Source of the DNA: Psychrobacter sp. TAE2020
GTDB lineage: Bacteria > Pseudomonadota > Gammaproteobacteria > Pseudomonadales > Moraxellaceae
DNA length: 64,000 nt
Reading direction: 5' to 3'
Assembly (NCBI RefSeq): GCF_018919485.1
Contig: NZ_JAHLMU010000001.1
Coordinates: 2,880,933 to 2,944,932 of the forward strand
In this document: in pieces, positions 17,226-26,325 of the stretch
Layout of the letters: each line of letters starts with the position of its first letter
Numbering within the stretch: position 1 is the first letter of the stretch
Notes under the pieces: model-generated
The model's input: the letters and a program-made list of their open reading frames with translations, nothing else
What the model was told of the DNA's origin: nothing
The model's database searches: none
Position numbers and translations under genes: made by a program

Positions 17226-18278
17226 ATGGCCTCAACGAATCCCAATACATCATCGCTCAAGCTGATAGTGACTGCTATCGGCATAGTAGTAATACTACAC
17301 CTGCTAACCGCTATGGCATTGGTGATGGTAAATCCAACTACGCCTATTACTCCGCCACCCAAAGCTTTGCCTCCTATCGAAATACAGCTACTCCAGCCAT
17401 CTATCGAAATTGAACCACTAAAAATCGACAACATAGAGATAACGCAACCAGAGCCTGTATTAGAGGTTAAAGCTCAGCCTAAAGTCAAACCTGTCACTGC
17501 TAAGCCACAAGTGGTTGAAAAAGCTATCGAAAAAATCAAACCTGCTAGCAAAAAAGTAATAATACCACCGGTGACAGAAGAAAAGACTAAACCTAATGAG
17601 CTTAAGCTGCCTATCGCTAAGACGGTAAAACAACAGCCTATTGTTGCAAAGCCAGTCAATCAACAACCGTTAGATATCGTTACTAACAGTAAGATATCTA
17701 CAGCGAGCGCCGATGCTAAACGAGCACAAGATATAGCTGATGCTAAGGCAGTTGCTGATAGTAAAAGAGCACAAGATATGGCTGATGCTAAGGCAGTTGC
17801 TGATAGTAAAAGAGCACAAGATATGGCTGACGCTAAGGCGGTTGCTGATAGTAAAAGAGCACAAGATATGGCTGATGCTAAAGCGGTTGCTGATAGTAAA
17901 AGAGCACAAGATATAGCAGATGCTAAGGCAGCTGCAGATGCTGCAAAAGCTCAAGCTAAAATTGAGGCCGCTAACAACGAGCCTATGAGTTTCACTGCTG
18001 GTAACGCTAGTTGGGCAGGATCGCCGCCTAACTTTAGTTTTCCTTCTCGTGCTGAAAAAGGCGCTAGATCAGGGGATAGCTTTACCGTAGGACTATTGTT
18101 CCGTGTCAACAAACAAGGTGGCATCGAAAGTGTAAAAGTGGCAAATTCCTCGGGCAATGCTTTATTAGATAGAACCGCAGTACAACAAGCAGGCAAAGGG
18201 AAATTTAAACCTTTTACTAAAGATGGTGTGCCAAGAGTTGGTAACGTTACTTTATCAGTTACTTATAAAATGCCTTAA
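17226..18278 (+). CDS. tonB: TonB energy-transducing protein with internal tandem repeat
   Basis: This 350-residue protein links inner-membrane proton-motive force to outer-membrane receptors. It has one N-terminal membrane anchor (residues 12-35), a Pro/Glu/Lys-rich periplasmic stretch (38-150), and an Ala/Asp/Lys-rich segment of about five 15-residue repeats of the form ADSKRAQDMADAKAV (162-238), likely helical. The C-terminal TonB domain (about 265-350) has FRVNKQGGIESVKVANSSGN, LLDRTAVQQAGKGKFKPF and VTLSVTYKMP. The repeat region resembles TolA-like helical spacers, but ExbB/ExbD follow directly and the C terminus is TonB-type. The gene starts about 50 bases after a Fur-like site. Confidence 0.92.
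   Translation: MASTNPNTSSLKLIVTAIGIVVILHLLTAMALVMVNPTTPITPPPKALPPIEIQLLQPSIEIEPLKIDNIEITQPEPVLEVKAQPKVKPVTAKPQVVEKAIEKIKPASKKVIIPPVTEEKTKPNELKLPIAKTVKQQPIVAKPVNQQPLDIVTNSKISTASADAKRAQDIADAKAVADSKRAQDMADAKAVADSKRAQDMADAKAVADSKRAQDMADAKAVADSKRAQDIADAKAAADAAKAQAKIEAANNEPMSFTAGNASWAGSPPNFSFPSRAEKGARSGDSFTVGLLFRVNKQGGIESVKVANSSGNALLDRTAVQQAGKGKFKPFTKDGVPRVGNVTLSVTYKMP
17709..17945 (+). repeat. 45-bp tandem repeats inside tonB
   Basis: About five 45-base units, each centred on AGTAAAAGAGCACAAGATAT, encode the 15-residue TonB spacer repeats. Units differ by only a few bases, suggesting recent expansion, and the length keeps the frame. Confidence 0.93.
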
Positions 18279-18370
18279 TAATCCACAATCAATAAATAAT
18301 AACGTCTATAAATTTTTTATTAAATAACCCTAGTAAGGTTATGCTATAAAACACAACTAAGGGGTCTGAA

Positions 18371-19042
18371 ATGGACTTTGCAAACTACTGGCAATACAGT
18401 GATATAGTTACTAAGAGTCTATTTTTCTTATTACTAGCTTTATCTGTTACCTCTTGGGTAACAGGTATCGTGCGAGTGATTCAAAGCCGTAAGCTGTCGA
18501 TAAGTGTTGCTGATGATTTGACTCAAAAGATCCAAGCAAAACATCCTGAATTAGCTGGGGCTGATGCTGCAACACGTCGATTGGTGATTGAACAAGCGCT
18601 GCTAAAATATATCGGTCGTTATCGTTATAATAGTGAGCGCGGCTTGCCTATCTTAGGTACTACTGCGGCGATTGCCCCATTCATCGGTCTGTTCGGTACA
18701 GTATGGGGTATCTTTCATGCGCTGCACAATATCGGTGCCACGGGTCAAGCAGGGTTGGGACAAGTAGCAGGGCCGATTGGCGAAGCGCTAATTATGACTG
18801 GTTTAGGTATTGCAGTTGCTATCCCAGCAGTAGTGTTTTATAACCTTGCGGTACGTGTCAATCGCCGCATCATGTATCATGCTAATGATAGAGCTCATGA
18901 TTTATTATCTGAGTCAGTTGCTAGGGCCACTGTACCTTCTGCGCCTCCTTCTATACGTACTGAAACAGCAGTAAATCCAGCTCCTGCCCAAACAGTAGAA
19001 ACCAGTAATCAGTATCGTAATGCTTCTAGCTCACAGCTCTAA
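18371..19042 (+). CDS. exbB: Biopolymer transport protein ExbB
   Basis: This 223-residue proton-channel subunit powers TonB. It has three membrane helices: near residues 14-35, then LGTTAAIAPFIGLFGTVWGI (about 95-120) and MTGLGIAVAIPAVVFYNLAV (about 138-160), the standard MotA/TolQ/ExbB pattern. The C-terminal 40 residues are Pro/Thr/Ser-rich and variable. It begins 92 bases after tonB and is followed by exbD, so the three form one iron-regulated unit. Confidence 0.95.
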   Translation: MDFANYWQYSDIVTKSLFFLLLALSVTSWVTGIVRVIQSRKLSISVADDLTQKIQAKHPELAGADAATRRLVIEQALLKYIGRYRYNSERGLPILGTTAAIAPFIGLFGTVWGIFHALHNIGATGQAGLGQVAGPIGEALIMTGLGIAVAIPAVVFYNLAVRVNRRIMYHANDRAHDLLSESVARATVPSAPPSIRTETAVNPAPAQTVETSNQYRNASSSQL

Positions 19043-19102
19043 ATAGCAGAAGAAATAATTGAAAATCAATTGAGATTACATTAAGAATATATCGAGAAAA
19101 TT

Positions 19103-19504
19103 ATGGCCTTTCAACTAGGTAACGATGACGTACAGAGTATGAATGAGATGAACCTCATTCCGCTGATTGACGTGATGCTAGTATTGATGATTATCTTCTT
19201 ATTGACTGCCACTGTACTGAATCCAACAGTACCTTTAGATTTACCTAAGACTAATGCGGCACTCAATGAGCAACCAGCAGAAGCTATCCAAATTAGCATA
19301 GACAAAGATGCTGGGATATTTTGGGATAGTGATCCGATTAGTATGGCAGAGTTAGAAGTTCGGTTACAGCAAGCGGCAAATACCGGTAAAGACCCTTCGC
19401 TGCAACTGCGCGCTGATAAGCAAAGTAAGTATGATAGCGTCGCGCAAGTATTGGCCGCCGCTAGTCAGGCGGGTCTGACTAAGATAGCTTTTGTGAATGA
19501 ATAG
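19103..19504 (+). CDS. exbD: Biopolymer transport protein ExbD
   Basis: This 133-residue protein has a single N-terminal membrane helix (VMLVLMIIFLLTATVL) with the conserved proton-carrying Asp just before it in MNLIPLIDVMLVL. The periplasmic domain PTVPLDLPKTNAAL through QLRADKQSKYDSVAQVL matches ExbD. It works with ExbB and TonB, and follows exbB by 60 bases. Confidence 0.95.
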   Translation: MAFQLGNDDVQSMNEMNLIPLIDVMLVLMIIFLLTATVLNPTVPLDLPKTNAALNEQPAEAIQISIDKDAGIFWDSDPISMAELEVRLQQAANTGKDPSLQLRADKQSKYDSVAQVLAAASQAGLTKIAFVNE

Positions 19505-19860
19505 CAGGTAATAGCGGTTGGTTTTTAATTATTAGGTTTGGATCATACTGAGTCAGTATTAGTATTTAAAGTTAGCAACTGGCTTCTAGAGCAGTTAGAC
19601 CGGATGTAAAACTAAGCTTGTCTTATATTAACTGCACTAAGCTTAGTGTGCTTACTACAGCATGCTCACCACACCATGCTGAATTAGCAGTTAGCAGCGG
19701 TCAGAAAAACAGCCGAATTATATATATTAGTAGCGCAATCAGTAAAAATATAGCTAGGATAATAAGAAAAATAAATAAAATAATAGCAATCTTCTCCAAC
19801 CTCGCTGGGTTTACCTTGCGAGGCTTTCTTTATCTTATTTGCCAATATTTATATAAAAGC
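19505..19860. other. Gap after exbD with a terminator-like hairpin
   Basis: This 356-base gap contains one clear structure: CCTCGC (19800-19805) pairs with GCGAGG (19818-19823), followed by CTTTCTTTAT on the plus strand. It is 300 bases past exbD, so it could end a long 3' tail or a small RNA. No convincing gene is present. Confidence 0.45.
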
Positions 19861-20409
19861 TTACCAGCCATAACTGAATGGCGCATACCCATAGCGACCA
19901 TAACCTAGACGATTACCGTAACCAAAGGGGTAAGGTGAACGTAAATAATCTAGGTCACGTTGACGAATATAATAGTAACGTCCTTGCGCATAAGCCTCTT
20001 CTAGCTTATCGATGCCCTCGAGTGGACAAACAGGTTGCCAGCTATAGCCTTCACGACCTACTTTATAGGCATTTAGCTCAGTACAGTATTGCTTTAACCC
20101 TCGCTGACGACCTTGTTCCCATAAGATACGATCAGGAGTAGCACCGATTACACTAGCGCAGCTGTTAGTGTAGTGACCGAAGTAAGCTCCCGAGCGTCCA
20201 CTAACCCCATCCCCATAACCAACTTCCTGCCAATTGCTGGCCTGACATTGCTGTGGAGTTAAGCTTTGGGTAGTGGCACAGCCTGACAAAGACAACAGGC
20301 CCGCACTCGCTATTACTAAGGCAATATTTGATTTAGTGATAGTAGAGGCTGCATATTGAGTCAATAGGGGCTTTAGGGTAGCTACTATAGTAGTAAGAAA
20401 ATAAGACAT
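19861..20409 (-). CDS. DUF2799-like lipoprotein
   Basis: This 182-residue protein has an N-terminal hydrophobic segment and the lipobox LSGC at about residues 41-44, preceded by an unusually long n-region. The mature part matches the DUF2799 pattern: QCQASNWQEVGYGDGVSGR, CASVIGATPDRILWEQGRQR, GLKQYCTELNAYKVGREGYS and WQPVCP. The C terminus is rich in Tyr and Gly. Six cysteines remain after the lipobox, spaced as in this family. A strong GGAGG lies before the ATG. Members are cell-envelope proteins of unknown function, and the neighbours give no clue. Confidence 0.75.
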   Translation of the reverse strand: MSYFLTTIVATLKPLLTQYAASTITKSNIALVIASAGLLSLSGCATTQSLTPQQCQASNWQEVGYGDGVSGRSGAYFGHYTNSCASVIGATPDRILWEQGRQRGLKQYCTELNAYKVGREGYSWQPVCPLEGIDKLEEAYAQGRYYYIRQRDLDYLRSPYPFGYGNRLGYGRYGYAPFSYGW

Positions 20410-20914
20410 AATAAACCTCCGCAGCTTCGAAATTATCGTTTATCATAGCATTTTTTTATCAAAGCAACTTTTTGTATATTGTTATTATAGTAGTTATTAG
20501 CTTGGATAGTTGTGCAGTTAAGCTATTGATATAGTAGTCAAAACAATAGGCTAATTATTTTAACTATTAGTACTATAAAGCCTCTAGTTGCTGACTGAAC
20601 TTCAAGTAGAGCTTGATTTCTACTAGTTCGTACTCATTATGAGTAGCTATAGATAAGGGTTTTTTATATAACTAGTGAGGTTGGTGGCTGCATTAATAGC
20701 CAGATCAATGGTTATGTTAGTGCTCATATAAGGAGCTACCTTAGTATTTGTAATAGAGTAAGTATCTGTTGCTATAGCGAGTACTAGTAGTTATAACGAG
20801 TACCGATAGCTATATTGCTATCAGCAAATAGCTAAATAAATAAGTTTCTATAACCGTTGCTAGTATCGATATGTTGTTTTAGTTCATCCTAATCTGTCAA
20901 AAGGCTAAGTTATC
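20410..20914. other. Intergenic gap, nothing recognised
   Basis: 505 AT-rich bases between divergent genes, with several short partial repeats around ACTAGTAGTTATAACGAGTA. Promoters of both genes are expected here, but I cannot place them firmly. No gene or RNA was recognised. Confidence 0.4.
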
Positions 20915-21574
20915 ATGGGAATGTGGATTGCCATCGCTATTGTACTCTTTGTATTAGGGAGTATGATGGCGCTCAAGCCTAGCGCTATTGATCAGCGTTT
21001 GGATAAGCTGCGTATGACTGCGCGACGTTTGCAGCTCAATCCTAAGTTAGTTGCTTGCCCGGATTGGGTCAGGGGTAAAGACAATGAGTATGGCCGTGGT
21101 ATGTTAGGGCAGTACGGTGTGGTGCTAGACACCCTACAGCTGCCGTTAACACGCTATCAAGTTATCGATGGTCAGTGGCGTCCAGATACTAGTACTGATG
21201 CTGTGACCAATCAACCAGCTAGTGAGCTGAATACTGATACGATTTTTCAACCATCCAGCAGGTCAAAAACGGCGAAGCCAGCAGCTAATTTTAATTTAGA
21301 TAAGACGGCGCTGGCGTTACCAGATACGATTGAGCCGTTTGTTAAAGCGTTACTGATTAAAGCTAATAGCATCGTTATTTATTGGGAAGATATCGCCTAT
21401 GTGCGCCCTATGACTAATCCGAGCTATAAAGCAGCTGCTATTGAGCCTGACTTGTTAGCGCTAAAAGCTCAGCTTGAGAAGTGGGCGTTGCAGATGCAAA
21501 TTCTGTCAAGCAGTGCTACAAATAACCCAGCTATAAATAATGATGACGCAGTAACTAACTTGACTAGTTTATGA
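20915..21574 (+). CDS. Conserved-looking membrane-anchored protein of unknown function
   Basis: This 219-residue protein has one N-terminal hydrophobic helix (residues 3-20), then a basic stretch (IDQRLDKLRMTARRLQLNPK) and a soluble cytoplasmic-type region. A low-complexity Ser/Thr/Lys linker (about residues 90-122) splits it into two parts; the second part includes KANSIVIYWEDIAYVRPMTN. No known domain was recognised. AAAGG lies 12 bases before the ATG. It is transcribed toward topA 423 bases away, so is probably independent of it. Confidence 0.7.
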   Translation: MGMWIAIAIVLFVLGSMMALKPSAIDQRLDKLRMTARRLQLNPKLVACPDWVRGKDNEYGRGMLGQYGVVLDTLQLPLTRYQVIDGQWRPDTSTDAVTNQPASELNTDTIFQPSSRSKTAKPAANFNLDKTALALPDTIEPFVKALLIKANSIVIYWEDIAYVRPMTNPSYKAAAIEPDLLALKAQLEKWALQMQILSSSATNNPAINNDDAVTNLTSL

Positions 21575-21997
21575 ACAAAAGCTCTTAGCTATCAGTAGTT
21601 TCTAGTTTCTAGTTTTGAAAGTTGAACAGGCTCTAACCATAGATCAGATTATTTATTGACTCAGATTTTATTCAGATAGAGTATGCTCAGCTAAGTGTTT
21701 TTAGCTAAAGTTGTATTATTTACAGTTGACAGCTTGACGTATAGAAGTGTAACGTCTTGCTAAGTTTATTGCTGTTTGGTAATTATATCGTAGCTATTGG
21801 TTCATTATTTAGCAATGATTACTGGACTGCTCTATGGTTTATTACCTTTTTGTGAGTAGCTGTAGTGCTTGCCTGATCAAATATTTAACGGTACAAACGT
21901 TTAGTTGATACCAAGTGCAGTCAAAAATGCTTAATTAAAAATGCTTAGCTACTAACTTATACCTCCTTTTATTCCCTATATTATGGTGTAGTCAAAT
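21575..21997. other. Gap upstream of topA
   Basis: 423 AT-rich bases that must contain the topA promoter. No terminator, palindrome or small gene stands out. Confidence 0.4.
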
Positions 21998-24691
21998 ATG
22001 GCCAAAACCGCAACCAAAAAAAGTGCTACCTCATCTACTGCTACCAAAGCAGCTGCTAAAACTGTGACTAAAACTAGCAAAACTCCCAATAAAAGTAAGT
22101 CTTTGGTCATTGTCGAATCACCAGCTAAGGCAAAAACGATTAATAAGTATTTGGGCGATGACTTTATTGTCCGTTCAAGTATTGGCCACATCCGTGACTT
22201 ACCAGTAGGGGCTAGTAAAGGCGCAAAAAAAGCTGCTACTAATAAAGATGAAACCTTATCAAAAGAAGAAAAAACCCAGCAAGCACTAGTGCGACGGATG
22301 GGCGTTGATCCTGAACATGATTGGGCGGCAGTCTATGAAGTATTGCCGAATAAAACCAAGGTTATCAAAGAGCTCAAAGCCTTAGCCAAAGACGCTGACA
22401 AGATCTATCTAGCAACGGATATGGATAGGGAAGGAGAAGCTATCGCTTGGCATCTCAAAGAAGTCATCGGCGGCGCTGATAGTAAATATGAGCGTGTAGT
22501 ATTCAACGAAATTACCAAAAATGCTATTCAAAATGCTTTTAAGCAACCCTCAAAACTCGATATCGATCGCGTCAATGCGCAACAAGCACGACGTTTTTTA
22601 GATCGCGTAGTGGGCTTTATGGTCTCGCCTATTCTCTGGCAAAAGGTTGCTCGTGGTCTATCAGCAGGGCGAGTGCAGTCAGTAGCTATGCGTCTAGTGG
22701 TTGAGCGTGAGCACGAAATTCGCGCTTTTATTCCTGAGGAATATTGGCAGATTCACGCTGATACTCATATAGCCGATGCTAAGAAAAACGCTGAGCAAGT
22801 AGCTATACGTTTAGAAGCTACTAAACAAGCCGGTAAGACACTAAAGCTGGTTAATAAACAGCAAACCGATAAAGTATTAGCCGTGCTAAATACGGCCGAT
22901 TACATAGTCAAAGAGCGCGAAGAGAAACCCACTCAGTCACGGCCAAGTGCCCCATTTATCACTTCAACTTTGCAGCAAGCCGCTAGTACTCGCTTAGGAT
23001 TCTCAGTCAAAAAGACTATGATTTTGGCACAGCGTCTCTATGAAGCGGGTCACATCACTTATATGCGTACTGACTCAACCTTCTTATCGGGTGATGCGTT
23101 AGCTGCGGCACGTAGCTATATCGAAGACAGCTATGGCGCTAAATATGTGCCTGAAAAGCCTAACTTTTATGGTAATAAGCAAAATGCCCAAGAAGCGCAT
23201 GAGGCGATTCGTCCTTCTAACGTCAATATGAAATCTACTCAGCTCAAAGGCGTGGAGCGCGATGCTATTCGACTCTATGAGCTAATTTGGCGGCAGTTTG
23301 TGGCTTGTCAGATGACAGCGGCTAAATATCTATCCGTGAACTTGTTCGTGGCAGCAGCAGATGTTGAGCTAAAAGCTCGTGGTCGTACTATGGTTTTCGA
23401 TGGCTATACGCGAGTGTTATCACCAGCCAAAGCGGATGATACATTACTACCTGATGTCAAAACAGGCGATGTATTGATCTTAGATCAGCTTGATCCAAGC
23501 CAACACTTCACTAAGCCAGCACCTCGTTTTACGGAAGCCAGTCTGGTTAAAGAGCTGGAGAAAAAAGGCATCGGTCGACCTTCTACTTACGCCTCTATCA
23601 TCTCCACTATTCAAGATCGAGGCTATGTCAAACTTGAGAATAAGCGTCTATTCGCTGAAAAAATGGGCGATATTGTCACTGATAGACTGGTCGCCAGTTT
23701 TCCAGACTTGATGGATTATACTTTTACCGCAGCGCTCGAAGATAAGCTTGATCATGTGGCAGATGGAGAGCGTGATTGGAAAGATGTACTTGATAACTTC
23801 TATGGCGACTTTAAAAAGAAAGTCGAACATGCCAAAGATGCAGATGGTATGCGTCCCAATGATCCCACTGATGTGCCCGATGTCCATTGCGATTTATGTG
23901 ATCGTCCGATGCAACTGCGCACTGGCTCGACAGGCGTATTCTTGGGCTGTACTGGCTATAATTTGCCGCCTAAAGAGCGTTGTAAAGGCACCAAAAACTT
24001 AATGCCAGTCGAAGCTTTTGCCAATCTGGATGATCCAGAAGGTAATGATGAAGCGGCTGAAGTCAGAGATTTAATGGAGAAAAAACGTTGCCCTAAATGT
24101 GCTACGGCTATGAACGGCTATATCGTTGATGGTGGCCTAAAGCTTCATGTTTGTGGTAACAATCCGGATTGTGACGGCTATGTGCTAGAAGAAGGTAAGT
24201 TTGAAGTCCCAGGCTCAGATTCGCCAACGATTGATTGTAATAAGTGTGATGGTCAAATGGAACTTAAGACTGGCCGCTTTGGACCTTACTTTGCTTGTCA
24301 AAATTGTGATAATACTCGCAAAGTGCTTAAGACCGGTGAGCCGGCACCGCCACGTATGGATCCTATCGACATGCCAGAGCTTAAGTCGATTAAGCATGAG
24401 GATCATTTTATCTTGCGTGAAGGGGCAGCAGGCATGTTCCTAGCCGCTTCCAAGTTCCCGAAAGTGCGCGAAACACGACCACCAAAATTGGCGGAACTGC
24501 GTGAGATTAAAGATAAAATGGAAGATAAGTTTCAATATCTGTTTGAAGGGCCGGACGAAGATCCTGAGGGTAACCCAACTATTCTGCGTTGGTCCCGTAA
24601 GAAAAAAGAGCAATATATTGGCTCAGAAAAAAATGGTAAAGCCTCACGTTGGGGATTATTCTGGCGTAAGGGTGAGTGGGTAGAGGAGTAG
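21998..24691 (+). CDS. topA: DNA topoisomerase I
   Basis: This 897-residue type IA topoisomerase relaxes negative supercoils. After a Lys/Thr/Ala-rich N-terminal tail of about 33 residues comes the TOPRIM domain with [18 protein letters not shown] and the metal-binding [13 protein letters not shown]. The catalytic tyrosine is Y355 in [10 protein letters not shown]. The C-terminal part has three zinc-ribbon-type cysteine clusters ([24 protein letters not shown] with [10 protein letters not shown], and [14 protein letters not shown] with CQNC), then a basic tail. The basic N-terminal extension is longer than in E. coli TopA and may add DNA contact. It shares a bidirectional terminator with sodC. 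Confidence 0.97.
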   Translation: MAKTATKKSATSSTATKAAAKTVTKTSKTPNKSKSLVIVESPAKAKTINKYLGDDFIVRSSIGHIRDLPVGASKGAKKAATNKDETLSKEEKTQQALVRRMGVDPEHDWAAVYEVLPNKTKVIKELKALAKDADKIYLATDMDREGEAIAWHLKEVIGGADSKYERVVFNEITKNAIQNAFKQPSKLDIDRVNAQQARRFLDRVVGFMVSPILWQKVARGLSAGRVQSVAMRLVVEREHEIRAFIPEEYWQIHADTHIADAKKNAEQVAIRLEATKQAGKTLKLVNKQQTDKVLAVLNTADYIVKEREEKPTQSRPSAPFITSTLQQAASTRLGFSVKKTMILAQRLYEAGHITYMRTDSTFLSGDALAAARSYIEDSYGAKYVPEKPNFYGNKQNAQEAHEAIRPSNVNMKSTQLKGVERDAIRLYELIWRQFVACQMTAAKYLSVNLFVAAADVELKARGRTMVFDGYTRVLSPAKADDTLLPDVKTGDVLILDQLDPSQHFTKPAPRFTEASLVKELEKKGIGRPSTYASIISTIQDRGYVKLENKRLFAEKMGDIVTDRLVASFPDLMDYTFTAALEDKLDHVADGERDWKDVLDNFYGDFKKKVEHAKDADGMRPNDPTDVPDVHCDLCDRPMQLRTGSTGVFLGCTGYNLPPKERCKGTKNLMPVEAFANLDDPEGNDEAAEVRDLMEKKRCPKCATAMNGYIVDGGLKLHVCGNNPDCDGYVLEEGKFEVPGSDSPTIDCNKCDGQMELKTGRFGPYFACQNCDNTRKVLKTGEPAPPRMDPIDMPELKSIKHEDHFILREGAAGMFLAASKFPKVRETRPPKLAELREIKDKMEDKFQYLFEGPDEDPEGNPTILRWSRKKKEQYIGSEKNGKASRWGLFWRKGEWVEE

Positions 24692-24723
24692 ATTCCTCAT
24701 TCATTTAATAAGCTATTAATAGA

Positions 24724-24756
24724 AAAACCTCTTAGATAATCTAAGAGGTTTTTTTA
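24724..24756. terminator. Bidirectional terminator between topA and sodC
   Basis: AAACCTCTTAGA and TCTAAGAGGTTT arms with a 3-base loop, A-rich before and T-rich after, serve both convergent genes. Confidence 0.9.
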
Positions 24757-24782
24757 TGGTTAATCACATCTAGGTTTACCGA

Positions 24783-25340
24783 TTAGTTAGCCACGATAAT
24801 ACCACAGCCAATACGGTCACCTGAGGCGCCTGCAGGCTGGCTAGTATAATCATCAGCACCACTATGAATGATGAATGCTAGACGATTAACGCTATATTTA
24901 CCCGCTTGGGCAGCAGAGATTTTCTTATTGACATAGTTGATAGGAGCAACGCCACTCTCATCAGCGGTCACATTTGGTAAATCGCCTGCATGACCTGCTA
25001 CATCGTCTGGGTTTGAGTGTGGGAATTTGTCAGGGTTAAAGTGACCGCCTGCATCTTTACCCATATTGCCACAGCTACCGGTCTCATGAATATGCAGAGC
25101 AACTGTTGCGCCCGGCTGCAGACCCATCAATTTACCATAGACTTGCACACCGCCCTCAACAGGACGTAAGAAGACTTGCCCAATCTCTTTGTTACTGCCA
25201 TCAGTAGTCATAATGGCTGATTTAAGTACTGGTTGGCTAAGAGGATTACCAGTTTTTAATTGATCTTGTACCGTTTGGCAACCAGTCATTGCTAATACTG
25301 AACCACATAGTAAAGCACTTGTCATCATTAACTTATTCAT
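24783..25340 (-). CDS. sodC: Periplasmic Cu/Zn superoxide dismutase, lipoprotein
   Basis: This 185-residue enzyme dismutates superoxide in the envelope. It has a lipoprotein signal with lipobox MTGC. Copper/zinc ligands are visible in ALHIHETGSC, GGHFNP, HSNPDDVAGHAGDLPN and FIIHSGADDY, and the disulphide partners are in ETGSC and RIGCGII. The ATG at 25340 has GGAG at the right distance; the ORF's start four codons upstream lacks one. Membrane tethering by lipidation is predicted from the lipobox. Confidence 0.95.
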   Translation of the reverse strand: MNKLMMTSALLCGSVLAMTGCQTVQDQLKTGNPLSQPVLKSAIMTTDGSNKEIGQVFLRPVEGGVQVYGKLMGLQPGATVALHIHETGSCGNMGKDAGGHFNPDKFPHSNPDDVAGHAGDLPNVTADESGVAPINYVNKKISAAQAGKYSVNRLAFIIHSGADDYTSQPAGASGDRIGCGIIVAN

Positions 25341-25352
25341 CGTTAGCTCCAA

Positions 25353-25725
25353 TAATAGAATAGAAAATAGAAAATATTTTATAAGGTTTTTTACTTATAA
25401 CTGAGTGAACATTAAATTAAAAATATATTATAAATAATTCAATATTTCGTAATCTCATCATAGGGAGTATAACCAAGCTATAGAGTTAGATATTTATCAA
25501 AAACGCAACAAAGCGTTAATATATGTAAAGTGTCATAACCATATAGACGCAATAGCTTACTAAATGCTTAACATAAGGTGACGAAATAAAATGGTTAATA
25601 GGTAATCAGTGAGGCAAAATAGCTAGTCAGATTTAGATATTATTACTCTAAAAAATAACTATGACAGCAATAATTAGCATTAGTAATGGCTAGTAGATAT
25701 TAATTAATAAATAGAAGGAAGTAAT
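25353..25725. other. Divergent gap between sodC and a secreted protein gene
   Basis: 373 AT-rich bases with promoters expected for both genes. No clear regulatory palindrome or RNA was recognised. Confidence 0.4.
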
Positions 25726-26148
25726 ATGCGTACTCTAATTAGTTTGGCCGGTTCAGCAGCATTAGCTTTAGGCATCATGAGCACGGGAATAACGGCTGCT
25801 TCAGCTGCAGTACAAAGCGGTGATTTACACTATACTGCAGATTGCGGGGTGAAAGAATTACGTGTAGCTAAAGGCAGTTATGATGTTAGCCGAGCAGGGG
25901 TAGTGAAAGGGGATCAATACTGCGAGTACCAGTTCTACGCCAAAAAAGGCCAAAGCGTGAGTGCGACTATTGTTGGTAGCAGCGACTTATATCCTGTACT
26001 CTACGGCACTAATTCTCCAGATTTGAGCCTAGATCCAGTAAAGCTAGACAAAACAGGCGAACATACGATTCGAGTACTACAGCCACGTAACCAAGCACGT
26101 GAAAGTAATACGCCGAAGCCTTATTATATGACGGTAACTATTAAATAA
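25726..26148 (+). CDS. Secreted protein of unknown function
   Basis: This 140-residue protein starts with a clear signal peptide cleaved near SAA (residues 26-28), leaving about 112 residues. The mature part has two cysteines (ADCGVKEL and DQYCEYQF), probably forming a disulphide, and alternating segments that look like a small beta-sandwich. GEHTIRVLQPRNQ and YYMTVTIK near the end recall bacterial pre-peptidase-type C-terminal domains, but this is only an impression. AAGGAAG lies before the ATG. It converges on lon with a shared terminator. Confidence 0.75.
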   Translation: MRTLISLAGSAALALGIMSTGITAASAAVQSGDLHYTADCGVKELRVAKGSYDVSRAGVVKGDQYCEYQFYAKKGQSVSATIVGSSDLYPVLYGTNSPDLSLDPVKLDKTGEHTIRVLQPRNQARESNTPKPYYMTVTIK

Positions 26149-26180
26149 CGTATTGCACTTAAAACTTCACTTAATCAAAT

Positions 26181-26240
26181 CGTTATGTTTGCTTTAAAAC
26201 CGCTATGTTTGCTTTCAAATTGCTATTTTGCTTTAAAATA
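26181..26240. repeat. 20-bp imperfect tandem repeat, 3 copies
   Basis: Three units related to CGCTATGTTTGCTTTAAAAC run directly head to tail between the secreted-protein gene and the terminator at 26253. They lie in its 3' tail and encode nothing recognisable. Confidence 0.8.
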
Positions 26241-26252
26241 GTATCACCCATA

Positions 26253-26287
26253 AAAAAGCCGCCCACTATGATAGTGAGCGGCTTTTT
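26253..26287. terminator. Bidirectional terminator between secreted protein gene and lon
   Basis: AAAAAGCCGC and GCGGCTTTTT arms enclose an inner CACTAT/ATAGTG stem. A-run and T-run flank it on both sides, fitting termination of both convergent genes. Confidence 0.92.
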
Positions 26288-26325
26288 AGCTTATGATTTT
26301 TTAAAGCTAATTAAAGCTACTGCTA

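Noticed and set aside
17670..17954. Repeat-rich minus-strand frame opposite tonB, and the idea of a CRISPR array here
   Set aside because: The 45-base units are contiguous with no unique spacers and encode the TonB repeats in frame.
19618..19908. 96-codon plus-strand frame after exbD
   Set aside because: It runs through a terminator-like hairpin into the opposite-strand lipoprotein gene and lacks a ribosome site and protein-like composition.
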